From: a virus | IMG/VR virus record: IMGVR_UViG_3300027834_000014 | Location: 1-43,067 of that record | Direction: 5' to 3' (one strand) | Length of the DNA stretch: 43,067 bases | In this document: positions 15,104-21,441 of the stretch, piece after piece | Numbering within the stretch: position 1 is the first letter of the stretch | How the letters are laid out: every line of letters begins with the position of its first letter | Position numbers and translations under genes: made by a program | The notes under the pieces: generated by a model | What the model was told of the DNA's origin: nothing | Database searches by the model: none | What the model saw: only the letters and a program-made list of their open reading frames with translations

Positions 15104-16132
15104 TTAATAGTTAATTTGTAGGTTAGGTAATTCACGTTTAGCGGCTAATTTTATCATTGTTTTACCATCTTCTTCGCTGATGCCATTAGCAGTTAAAACC
15201 TCTAAAATGCCGTTGTGAATTTTAGTATTATGACGCTTATTCGCCTCGCGCTTTTCTGCTGCTTCTTGCTCTAATCTTGCTTGCTCTTGCTGGCGTTTAA
15301 TCTCAGCTTGCTTTGCGTTTTCGGCTGCAATTTCTGCTTGCTGCTTTGCGTACTCTTCGCGCTCGATAGCTTCTTGCTTTTCACGCTCAATACGCGCATT
15401 TTCATCAATGACACGCTGCTTTTCAGCTTCTTGCTGACGAATAACTTCTGCTGCTTCATTTTCTTTTTTATCAATTTCAGCTTGCTTGCGATCCATTTCT
15501 TCTTGCTGTAATCGCATCTTTTCTTGCTGAGCTTCTAGCTGCTCTTGCTGGATTCTGTTCTGTTCTGCTAACTCAGCTTGCTTTGCTTGTTCAGCCTCAT
15601 AAGCAACGGCAGACATAAGCGCATCATTTAAGATATCTAGCGACTCGGCGCGAACTTGAAAAGCGTCAGTTGCGCGGTGATAATAACCGTCTTGAGTGTC
15701 AGTTTCTCCACACTCCTGAATTAAATCGGTAATTTGCTGGGATGTAGAACCGTTCGGTAATACTCTGTAATTATACAGAACATCAATACGAGCCTGTAAG
15801 TCAGCTTCAAACTTAGCTTTGCGATCTTTCTCTTCTTGGTCTTTGGCTTTGTAAGCTTCTTGATGTGGCTGTTGAATATCAACAAGGATGTCCATTATTT
15901 CATTTTTCTTAGCGTCAATTGCTTTACCACCAGCAACCCAATAAGCTTTAGCGTTTTTATGTACCGTATTTAGCTTTGTTCGTGTTGGTGTTGTCATATC
16001 CAGCACAAAGCGCTTACTTGCTTCATAACCTTCCTTTGTTGACATATCAGGAATGAAATTGCCTTTATCTTGTATTTCAGCAATACCAGCTGCGATTTTA
16101 TCAAACTCTACTAACTCTTTTACTTCGTTCAT
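15104..16132 (-). CDS. Coiled-coil protein next to annealing protein, 342 aa
   Basis: Start at ATG 16132 (MNEVKELVEF), preceded by GGAGAG that overlaps the stop of the previous gene. An upstream extension to 16156 lacks support. Residues about 1-130 are a compact alpha domain. About 185-305 is a very long Gln/Glu/Lys/Ala coiled coil (many QQE and EQA repeats), which makes it resemble TolA-like entries in searches without being TolA. It lies beside a single-strand annealing candidate, so a recombination accessory role is reasonable. Confidence 0.7.
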   Translation of the reverse strand: MNEVKELVEFDKIAAGIAEIQDKGNFIPDMSTKEGYEASKRFVLDMTTPTRTKLNTVHKNAKAYWVAGGKAIDAKKNEIMDILVDIQQPHQEAYKAKDQEEKDRKAKFEADLQARIDVLYNYRVLPNGSTSQQITDLIQECGETDTQDGYYHRATDAFQVRAESLDILNDALMSAVAYEAEQAKQAELAEQNRIQQEQLEAQQEKMRLQQEEMDRKQAEIDKKENEAAEVIRQQEAEKQRVIDENARIEREKQEAIEREEYAKQQAEIAAENAKQAEIKRQQEQARLEQEAAEKREANKRHNTKIHNGILEVLTANGISEEDGKTMIKLAAKRELPNLQINY

Positions 16133-16133
16133 T

Positions 16134-16859
16134 TTATTTCTCTCCAGTAATAACATTTAATTGTGAATTGTATGCTACGTCAAAACCTTTGGCGTATGCG
16201 TTAAAATCAAGATTTAACAATTGACATCTGCCTTGAAGTTTATTTTTGTGACCTACTAGTAATAAATCTAAAGTTCTTTTTTCTTTGATTGCTGAGTAAA
16301 CCGATGATTCTTTTCTACACCAATCTTTCAACTCTTCAATTTTTGCGTTTGATTCTTTTTCAAAATCATCAGCTTTTTCCAGTGACATTTCAAAGTTAAG
16401 GTAGTCAACATAATTCGGATCATCAAAAAGACCCATGAAAATATCAGCGCTAAATCCCAACTCAGAAAGACCTTTTGTTTTTGCGTTGGTAACGACTTTT
16501 TTGCGAACCTCGTCATCAATCTTCATATAACCTTCTTTGCCTTTGTAGCCATTAGTCATATAGCAAGATTTTTCACTAGCATGAATTGGTATCTCTCCGC
16601 GCTCACCAGACTTAGGGCAAACAAAAAACAAGGTTGCATCATATGACAATATAGTTGTGGTTCCGTATTCTTTTTCTTGAAATACTTCACTACCAACTAC
16701 AACACCCCACCCAATACCCTGCATACCAAACTTTTCAGTTGCCTTTTTGTTTTGGTACATAGGAGCAACAGAGGTAAAGTTGTGCGCCCCCTTGCTTGCC
16801 TTTTTAGTAAAAGATGGGTCTGTTTTTGAGACTGAATTCCAAAAATCTAAGTTACTCAT
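16134..16859 (-). CDS. Putative single-strand annealing recombinase (ERF/Rad52-like)
   Basis: 241 residues from ATG 16859, which has a GAAGG site; the longest frame (to 16907) overlaps the upstream gene by 56 bases without support. N-terminal MSNLDFWNSVSKTDPSFTKK and the core APMYQNKKATEKFGMQGIGWG followed by strands resemble phage annealing proteins related to ERF/Rad52. A charged helical C-terminus follows. The enzyme would anneal complementary single strands in phage recombination. The superfamily is an inference; only a structure or profile search can settle it. Confidence 0.6.
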   Translation of the reverse strand: MSNLDFWNSVSKTDPSFTKKASKGAHNFTSVAPMYQNKKATEKFGMQGIGWGVVVGSEVFQEKEYGTTTILSYDATLFFVCPKSGERGEIPIHASEKSCYMTNGYKGKEGYMKIDDEVRKKVVTNAKTKGLSELGFSADIFMGLFDDPNYVDYLNFEMSLEKADDFEKESNAKIEELKDWCRKESSVYSAIKEKRTLDLLLVGHKNKLQGRCQLLNLDFNAYAKGFDVAYNSQLNVITGEK

Positions 16860-17061
16860 TACCTTCACCCTCGACATATTTCCATTGATCAAAGCCGCAG
16901 TTATCAAGAATCTTTACCAAATCAACAACACTGTGAATTTCGATATCTAAATCTAAAATCTGATAATTAACTATTTCTTTACCTTTTAATTCATATGTGA
17001 ACTTACCGATTACCGGAGCTACTTTTTCAGGTGGGTCTATTTCTGTACTTAACCAAGTCAT
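16852..17061 (-). CDS. Hypothetical protein, 69 aa (first gene of recombination operon)
   Basis: MTWLSTEIDPPEKVAP..., preceded by TTGGAGAG. A small acidic alpha/beta protein with no recognised motif. Its end overlaps the start of the annealing-protein gene by 8 bases, so the two are coupled. It follows a long, structured intergenic region that holds the likely operon promoter. Confidence 0.6.
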   Translation of the reverse strand: MTWLSTEIDPPEKVAPVIGKFTYELKGKEIVNYQILDLDIEIHSVVDLVKILDNCGFDQWKYVEGEGNE

Positions 17062-17311
17062 TTAATCTCTCCAAATTAAAGCTTAAGTGTGCATAGTGAA
17101 ATGAGCTAGGGTAAATATATTCTGCAAAACCCCACTTACCTAGAGCGACAAAACCAAGCCATCAAAGCACTGTAATACTTAGCTAACCCTGTTGCATTAT
17201 TGTTACTAACTCACTTCACTTATGCACACTCTAAAAATATAACGGTTGCTTATGTAGAGTTTATACAGCGTTGGATGGCTACCGATAATCATTTCCGCTG
17301 TTGATGTAGTA

Positions 17312-17340
17312 ATCTTAATTTACTTTAATCATCGAGTCAA
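17312..17340 (-). promoter_or_regulatory. Candidate promoter for the recombination operon
   Basis: On the minus strand, TTGACT (plus 17335-17340), a 17-base spacer and TAAGAT (plus 17312-17317). If used, it makes a leader of about 240 bases, containing the inverted repeats, before the start at 17061. Confidence 0.45.
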
Positions 17341-17359
17341 CCTTTTTTATATTTATTTG

Positions 17360-17388
17360 TTTACTTATTTTTAGGTTTCGATTACTAT
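17360..17388 (+). promoter_or_regulatory. Sigma70-like promoter for the XRE regulator
   Basis: TTTACT (17360-17365), a 17-base spacer, TACTAT (17383-17388), 28 bases before the ATG of the XRE gene. It is back-to-back with the leftward candidate at 17312-17340, with about 20 bases between -35 boxes. Confidence 0.65.
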
Positions 17389-17416
17389 AGGTACAACTTA
17401 ATAAATAGAGGTTCAT

Positions 17417-17619
17417 ATGAACATTCCAGAATCATTAGAAAAAGCTTACAAAGCAACAAAAACAAAACAAGTAGAATTAGCTGCCGGCATTAACGTAACT
17501 AAGTCCTACGTATCAGCAATTGAAACAGGCGTTAAAACAGCGCCTATTGGTTTTATAGTTAAGTGCTCACTATTCTTTAAAATGAAAGTAAGCGAGTTTA
17601 TCGCATTAGGAGAAGAATA
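17417..17619 (+). CDS. XRE-family HTH regulator, 67 aa
   Basis: A single Cro/CI-type domain: helices with TKQVELAAGINVTKSYVSAIE (about 17-36) form the HTH, and a C-terminal helix has FKMKVSEFIALGEE. No cleavable or oligomerisation domain is present, so it is Cro-like in size rather than a full CI repressor. An AGAGG site precedes the ATG. It is the first gene of a small plus-strand operon and probably represses its own promoter or the divergent one. Confidence 0.8.
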
Positions 17620-17814
17620 ATGTGTGATTTTTGCGGGTCAAATAGAAACGTGCCAGAAATAGAAGATTCAGAGTATGTTGTTATGACTCTTGACGGGGAT
17701 AACATGAAACTTGATTACGATGCTTATTCTTGTGATTCTAGCTTCAACGAGTCAATTAAAATAAATTTTTGCCCTTACTGTGGTCAAAAAACCAAAGCAC
17801 GAGGAGAGGAATAA
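17620..17814 (+). CDS. Zinc-ribbon protein, 64 aa
   Basis: Starts one base after the XRE stop, with GAGAAG upstream. Two Cys pairs, CDFCG (C2, C5) and CPYCG (C51, C54), can bind one zinc between N- and C-terminal ends. The middle is acidic. It ends in a short basic tail. Proteins like this occur as small phage zinc-ribbon factors; function is not known. Confidence 0.65.
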   Translation: MCDFCGSNRNVPEIEDSEYVVMTLDGDNMKLDYDAYSCDSSFNESIKINFCPYCGQKTKARGEE

Positions 17815-18002
17815 TGATCAATAACTGCCCTAGCTGCAATAAATACCCACACGTTAATGTAACTGTTAAATGTGATAACAATAAATGCCCTGAGTTCGGA
17901 CAAGAGTATTATGTTTTTGAGTGGCAAGCATTAAAGAAAAGCAATAAAGGTGATATCAACATTAGCGCCGAATCTTTAATGGCACAGTATAGTGCATTAT
18001 GA
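17814..18002 (+). CDS. Zinc-finger protein, 62 aa, Lar-like layout
   Basis: ATG 17814 overlaps the preceding stop (TAATG) and has GGAGAGG upstream. CPSC near the N-terminus (C5, C8) and CDNNKC (C20, C25) around VNVTVKC, followed by a WQALKK helix, resemble the Cys layout of the Lar restriction-alleviation family and other small phage zinc proteins. The match is loose. Start at 17769 in the same frame is not supported. Confidence 0.55.
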   Translation: MINNCPSCNKYPHVNVTVKCDNNKCPEFGQEYYVFEWQALKKSNKGDINISAESLMAQYSAL

Positions 18003-18061
18003 TGGATGAACTAACAGAAATAATCCTATCCTGGATACCAATATTTAATGAGCCACCTTAG
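17999..18061 (+). CDS. Possible 20-aa peptide
   Basis: ATG 17999 overlaps the previous stop (ATGA). The frame encodes MMDELTEIILSWIPIFNEPP and stops inside the terminator hairpin. There is no separate ribosome site, so expression would depend on coupling. Low confidence. Confidence 0.25.
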   Translation: MMDELTEIILSWIPIFNEPP

Positions 18062-18072
18062 GGTGGTTTTTT
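18053..18072 (+). terminator. Rho-independent terminator of the XRE/zinc-ribbon operon
   Basis: CCACC (18053-18057), loop TTAG, GGTGG (18062-18066) followed by six T. It closes the plus-strand operon that starts at 17417. Confidence 0.85.
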
Positions 18073-18093
18073 ATTGCCTGTTACAAAGTAAAA

Positions 18094-18117
18094 AGCCCCA
18101 ATCTTTCGAAAGGGGCT
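18094..18117 (-). terminator. Terminator for the RdgC operon
   Basis: AGCCCC (18094-18099) and GGGGCT (18112-18117), with an inner CTTTCGAAAG. On the minus strand the stem is followed by TTTTT. It would end transcripts from the RdgC operon (20421 to 18278) after they cross the 18121-18277 region. Confidence 0.75.
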
Positions 18118-18120
18118 AAC

Positions 18121-18277
18121 TTAATACTTGGAGAGTAATAAAGTTCAATATAGATTAAATACTCACCATTGGAAAACAAAATAAAATGTCGAATCCAACA
18201 GTGATTAATCAGGTTGTAATTTGACGGTCACGACCTGATGAGGTTCTATATTAACTCTTTATTGTTTTAATTGCTAG
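18121..18277. other. Structured non-coding region with nested inverted repeats
   Basis: No gene found. An outer imperfect inverted repeat has arms 18137-18154 and 18245-18263 (AATAAAG...AATATAGA against TCTATATT...CTTTATT). Inside lies a hairpin with ATCAGGT (18208-18214) and ACCTGAT (18233-18239), with TGAC-G-GTCA at its apex, and a perfect 10-base palindrome TGATTAATCA (18202-18211). A GGAGAGTAATAA sequence (18130-18141) resembles this genome's ribosome sites but has no ATG after it. It could be a small RNA, an origin element or a decayed gene start. Confidence 0.65.
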
Positions 18278-18553
18278 TTATCTGTTCTTTCTGTTTTCCT
18301 TAGCTATAGCATTCTCGGTTATCCTTGCTTCATTTAACAATCTGTATGCTTCAAGCATGTGATCTGTATCATCTTCGTACGCCAGCCTATTAGGTCTATC
18401 GCCTGACGTTACACCAATACAAACGTTATCTAGACGAACCTTAGCGCAAAGAACTATCTCTCTAACATCGCCACTATTAACCGCCAATCTTTCGTGCGAA
18501 CTTCTTAATGACCAGAACTCTCGCTTATTTATTGATATATTTTTATTACTCAC
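18278..18553 (-). CDS. Hypothetical protein, 91 aa (GTG start)
   Basis: GTG 18553 follows GGAGAGAGAAG. The protein (SNKNISINKREFWSLR...) is charged, with a helix of REFWSLRSSHERLAV and C-terminal KENRKNR. Last gene of the RdgC operon, before the non-coding region and terminator. Unknown function. Confidence 0.6.
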   Translation of the reverse strand: MSNKNISINKREFWSLRSSHERLAVNSGDVREIVLCAKVRLDNVCIGVTSGDRPNRLAYEDDTDHMLEAYRLLNEARITENAIAKENRKNR

Positions 18554-18577
18554 CTTCTCTCTCCTTTGGTAGTTAAA

Positions 18578-18742
18578 TTATTTAGCTTCAGTATCAGAAA
18601 TATCTTGAAGTCGTTTTGTCATATCGTCGATCTTCCTCATTACATACTCTTTATCTTCTTCGCTTGTATACGCGTATTCGAAATAATCACCAATCTCATT
18701 AATACATTTCAATAGTATGGCGCTTAACTTTAAATCTTTCAT
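18578..18742 (-). CDS. Small helical protein, 54 aa
   Basis: ATG 18742 (MKDLKLSAILLKCINEI...) with a reasonable AAGGATAG site upstream. Two charged helices, the second (KEYVMRKIDDMTKRLQDI) amphipathic and possibly a dimerising coiled coil. It lies in the RdgC operon. No family recognised. Confidence 0.6.
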   Translation of the reverse strand: MKDLKLSAILLKCINEIGDYFEYAYTSEEDKEYVMRKIDDMTKRLQDISDTEAK

Positions 18743-18762
18743 CTTACTATCCTTTTATTGGT

Positions 18763-18951
18763 TTATTTAATCATTTCCACATTTTCACAACGGACCCATT
18801 CAATATCGCCATCATCACAACCAAGGCAAATTTCAACAAGACCAATTAGCGCCTCATTAAAATTCACGCTAAATATATCTCTTACAGCTCCCTTGTATTT
18901 GCATTGCATATTTCCGGTAAAGCTTGTTTTATTAAATTCTTCAATGTTCAT
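18763..18951 (-). CDS. Hypothetical protein, 62 aa
   Basis: MNIEEFNKTSFTGNMQCKYK... with a GGAGAGATAAAG site. Contains four Cys (C17, C42, C45, C55); C42/C45 as CLGC suggest metal binding, but the spacing does not form a standard ribbon. The protein is acidic in the C-terminal half. Unknown function, in the RdgC operon. Confidence 0.6.
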   Translation of the reverse strand: MNIEEFNKTSFTGNMQCKYKGAVRDIFSVNFNEALIGLVEICLGCDDGDIEWVRCENVEMIK

Positions 18952-18974
18952 TCTTTATCTCTCCGTTATTAAAT

Positions 18975-19130
18975 TTATTTTTTATCTTCTACTGTTAATA
19001 AGTCAGCGGCCAATAATAAAAGCTCTGAAGCAAGTTCTTTAGCCTCTTTTGCGTCCATTGTTCCAGTGCTAGTTTCATCAACATTAACTTCTACTAACTT
19101 TTTACTTATCCAATGTAAGTTGAATCTCAT
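18975..19130 (-). CDS. Small protein, 51 aa
   Basis: Start chosen at ATG 19130 (MRFNLHWISKKLVEV), preceded by GAGGAGAG. The longer frame to 19184 would overlap the upstream gene. A C-terminal Ala/Leu/Glu-rich amphipathic helix (AKEAKELASELLLLAADLL) is its main feature. Unknown function. Confidence 0.55.
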   Translation of the reverse strand: MRFNLHWISKKLVEVNVDETSTGTMDAKEAKELASELLLLAADLLTVEDKK

Positions 19131-19149
19131 TACTTCTCTCCTCTTTATT

Positions 19150-19422
19150 TTATTTGCCTGTTTTAGCAACCCTGATAGCTTCAATTATGCTTTTATCTAC
19201 TGACTCACCTTTCAATCTAAAAGGCTTGAATTTTCCCTTTACGCGGTTAGAGTAAACTGTTCCGTTAGTGTACAACTCAACTCTTCTAACTCCGCCAACA
19301 ATGGTAATATGATTGTTTTTTGCAGGCCCTTTCGTGGTAAGGCTTAGGTTTTCACGCTCAGCTACAGCAAGTCCTGAATCTAAAATTATATCTATTAGCT
19401 TATTTCTATCATCTTTATTCAT
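19150..19422 (-). CDS. Hypothetical protein, 90 aa
   Basis: Second gene of the RdgC operon. A helical N-terminus (MNKDDRNKLIDIILDSGLAV), then a basic beta region (HITIVGGVRRVELYTNGTVYSN) that could bind nucleic acid, and a helical end. Good GAGGA site. No recognised domain. Confidence 0.6.
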   Translation of the reverse strand: MNKDDRNKLIDIILDSGLAVAERENLSLTTKGPAKNNHITIVGGVRRVELYTNGTVYSNRVKGKFKPFRLKGESVDKSIIEAIRVAKTGK

Positions 19423-19482
19423 TTCTTTATCCTCTTTATTTTAAATATAGGTTAGCGCACCGGTTATGATGCGCTAAAAGTT

Positions 19483-20421
19483 TTATTCTTCTAAGTAGCT
19501 CAAAGCATCAACCGAAAACTCACCGTGCAAGCTTTTTATCATTCGATTAAGTTCACCAGCCATTAAAGTAAAATCAGCATCTAATTTAGCCAATACATCG
19601 TCTTTGTCTATATCGTCGTTTTGCTCGGTGATAACGCCAGCGAACTTAATGCGCTTAATTGATAAATCATCGTGAAGCATAAAAGAAATTGAATCATCGA
19701 ACTCTAAAGCAATTTTAGTTACGTATTGCTCAGCATCTAAATGCGCCTTGACTTCATCGCTTGATAAATCTTGGTTCTTAACTGACGCACTAGCGCTTTG
19801 ATCGCCAATTGAGTTAAAAGCAGCCTCCATGCCAAAAGATAGATCGCCATTGATAAATGATTGTTCACCATTAAGTAGACCATCAACCCAATCAGTCATT
19901 ACTTCATCGGGTGCTTTTTCAGGACTTACACTAGTTACCGGTAACGTGCCTAATGCTTTACGAAGCAACGCAAGCACATCTTCAGCTTTGCCGCGACTAG
20001 CTGTATTGATAACAATAATATTTTCTTTAGCGTTAATATAAGCGTGAGTATCAGTTATGCGTGAGAATGCGCGAGGCAATAACTCAAAAGTAACATCTTC
20101 TTTGATTTGCTCACGTTCTTTCTTTGTTGCTGTGTGGTTGCGCTCAACTTCCAGAGTGTCAATGCGTTCATCGACATAATCTTTAATAACTGGCGCTGGT
20201 AAAATCTTTTCTTCTTTACGTGCGCAAAAAAGAATGTTGCCGCTTGATTCGTGCGTAAGCCAAGCTTCATGCTTACCCAATGGCTTAGTGAAGCCAAAGT
20301 GTGATAACTCAGTCGATGCGCAAGGAGTGAATGCGTGCTGCTGTAATTGTTCTTCAATTAATTCTTGAGTCCAATCGAAAGTACGAGTAAAAGCGAATAC
20401 GAATACATTTTTAAAAAACAT
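19483..20421 (-). CDS. rdgC: RdgC, recombination-associated protein
   Basis: 312 residues, close to the length of E. coli RdgC, with the same ordered blocks: FTPCASTELSHFGF (31-44), LFCARKEEKILPAPVIK (64-80), LLPRAFSR (114-121), KAEDVLALLRKALGTLPV (145-162) and a C-terminal DDIDKDDVLAKLDADFTLMAGEL. RdgC is a ring-forming dsDNA-binding protein that limits RecA-driven recombination. Here it is phage-encoded, first in a leftward operon facing the Cro-like gene and replication genes. AAAGGAAA precedes the ATG. It may keep host RecA away from replicating phage DNA, which is an inference. Confidence 0.95.
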   Translation of the reverse strand: MFFKNVFVFAFTRTFDWTQELIEEQLQQHAFTPCASTELSHFGFTKPLGKHEAWLTHESSGNILFCARKEEKILPAPVIKDYVDERIDTLEVERNHTATKKEREQIKEDVTFELLPRAFSRITDTHAYINAKENIIVINTASRGKAEDVLALLRKALGTLPVTSVSPEKAPDEVMTDWVDGLLNGEQSFINGDLSFGMEAAFNSIGDQSASASVKNQDLSSDEVKAHLDAEQYVTKIALEFDDSISFMLHDDLSIKRIKFAGVITEQNDDIDKDDVLAKLDADFTLMAGELNRMIKSLHGEFSVDALSYLEE

Positions 20422-20455
20422 GATATTTCCTTTTTGTTTATATTAATTAACTGTC

Positions 20456-20505
20456 AACAAGTATAAAGAGTTAAACCGATAAAGCAATAATTATTTTAAC
20501 TTGTT
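20456..20505. promoter_or_regulatory. Candidate operator with mirrored AACAAGT/ACTTGTT half-sites
   Basis: AACAAGT (20456-20462) overlaps the -10 box of the RdgC promoter. Its mirror ACTTGTT (20499-20505) overlaps the -35 box of the rightward promoter. An inner pair AGTTAAA (20469-20475) and TTTAACT (20495-20501) adds symmetry. The layout suits binding of a dimeric repressor, probably the adjacent HTH protein. Confidence 0.5.
20460..20487 (-). promoter_or_regulatory. Promoter for the RdgC operon
   Basis: On the minus strand, TTGCTT (plus 20482-20487), a 16-base spacer and TATACT (plus 20460-20465), 39 bases upstream of the rdgC ATG. Confidence 0.6.
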
Positions 20506-20529
20506 TTAGTTTATTTAAGCTGATACTAT
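20501..20529 (+). promoter_or_regulatory. Promoter for the Cro-like/replication operon
   Basis: TTGTTT (20501-20506), a 17-base spacer, TACTAT (20524-20529). The -10 overlaps an upstream in-frame ATG at 20528, so that ATG cannot be on the mRNA. This places the gene start at 20561. Confidence 0.65.
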
Positions 20530-20560
20530 GGCTTTAGAAATTAAACATAACGAGGTTTAC

Positions 20561-20755
20561 ATGGACAAAAAAGAAATGCTGAAAATTTTAAAAGGCTATA
20601 TTTACTCAGAGTTTGGCACAGCAAAGAAGTACGCTGAAAGCTTGGGTGTTAGTAGCGCCTTTATTAGTGCTGTACTAAATGGCAATAAGGAGCCAACAGA
20701 GGAGATGTTTAAAGCAATCTCTATGAAGAAAAAAGTAATTTATTGTCAGGCATAA
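20561..20755 (+). CDS. Cro-like HTH protein, 64 aa
   Basis: ATG 20561 (MDKKEMLKIL) follows an ACGAGG site; the upstream in-frame ATG at 20528 lies within the promoter. HTH around TAKKYAESLGVSSAFISAVLNGNKEP (about 18-43) and a short C-terminal strand resemble small Cro/YdaS-type regulators. First gene of the replication operon and facing rdgC, it takes the place of lambda cro. It likely represses the divergent pair of promoters. There is no CI-type partner here. Confidence 0.75.
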   Translation: MDKKEMLKILKGYIYSEFGTAKKYAESLGVSSAFISAVLNGNKEPTEEMFKAISMKKKVIYCQA

Positions 20756-20806
20756 AAAAAGCCGCCCAGCAAGCAGCTTAATTAATTCGACAGAGGCTAT
20801 CATAAC

Positions 20807-21439
20807 ATGAAAGAAACATTTAGTGTCAAGAATTGGAGTGAGTTCCAGCACTATAAAGATAGAAATCCGCCATGGATAAAACTACATAATCATCTTCTTG
20901 ATGACTATGAGTTTGAGTGCCTAGGTGATGCAGCGAAAGGGCATCTACTTTGTATATGGATGCTAGCAAGTAGAACTAAGAACGAAATGCCGTTTGATGA
21001 AAAATGGATAACAAAAAAAATAGGAGCGTCAACAAAGGTAAATCTTGAAGCCTTGGTTTCTGCTGGATTCCTCATTGTGGAGCGTGATGCTAGCAAGTCG
21101 CTACACAATGATTCGCAACTCGCTACAGTAAGCGTTCCCTCAGAAGAGAAGAGAAGAGGAGAGACAGAGAAGAGTAGAGTAGATAAGGGGCGCTTTACAC
21201 CGCCGTCAGATATTGAAACGGTTTCTTATTTTGAATCTAAAGGGTCAACAAATATTGAGGCTCAAAAGTTCTGGCTGTTCTATGATTCTAAAAACTGGAT
21301 GGTTGGAAAGAGTAAAATGAAAAAGTGGCAATCAGCAGCTAGTGGGTGGATAGCTAGAAACAAAACAAACCCCGATAACAAAAACATACTTGAAGAATCA
21401 TCAAATAGTAACTGGCACGAACAAGAGCAAGGATTTTAA
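20807..21439 (+). CDS. Replication initiation protein, O-like
   Basis: 210 residues. N-terminal winged-helix-like region with PPWIKLHNHLLDDYEF (21-36), AAKGHLLCIWMLASR (42-56) and KKIGASTKVNLEALVSAGFL, typical of phage O-type initiators. A low-complexity charged linker (about 110-125) leads to a C-terminal helical domain with QKFWLFYDSKNWMVGKSKM, resembling DnaT/DnaD-like helicase-loading regions. Immediately followed by a P homologue, as in lambda. It should bind an origin (possibly inside this gene) and recruit P and host DnaB. An AGAGG lies 10 bases before the ATG. Confidence 0.8.
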   Translation: MKETFSVKNWSEFQHYKDRNPPWIKLHNHLLDDYEFECLGDAAKGHLLCIWMLASRTKNEMPFDEKWITKKIGASTKVNLEALVSAGFLIVERDASKSLHNDSQLATVSVPSEEKRRGETEKSRVDKGRFTPPSDIETVSYFESKGSTNIEAQKFWLFYDSKNWMVGKSKMKKWQSAASGWIARNKTNPDNKNILEESSNSNWHEQEQGF

Positions 21440-21441
21440 CC

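Larger units (their letters stand above)
17062..17416. other. 355-base divergent intergenic region with large inverted repeats
   Basis: No convincing gene. The arms 17085-17105 and 17210-17230 are a near-perfect 21-base inverted repeat (one extra base and one mismatch), with weaker pairing continuing inward. A second imperfect inverted pair includes AGCCATC (17157-17163) and GATGGCT (17274-17280). A small hairpin is formed by 17106-17113 and 17147-17153. It contains outward promoters for both flanking operons. It could be an origin, a structured leader RNA or an operator region. Confidence 0.7.

Noticed and set aside
15104-16132. TolA identity for the coiled-coil protein
   Set aside because: The resemblance is only low-complexity Gln/Glu/Ala/Lys composition; there is no membrane segment or TolA C-terminal domain.
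20528-20560. Upstream ATG of the Cro-like gene
   Set aside because: It overlaps the -10 box of the promoter, so it would not be on the mRNA; the ATG at 20561 has a ribosome site.
20759-20780. Hairpin after the Cro-like gene (AAGCCGC/GCAGCTT)
   Set aside because: On the plus strand it has a mismatch and no T-run; the T-run is on the other strand where no gene ends. Not called as a terminator.
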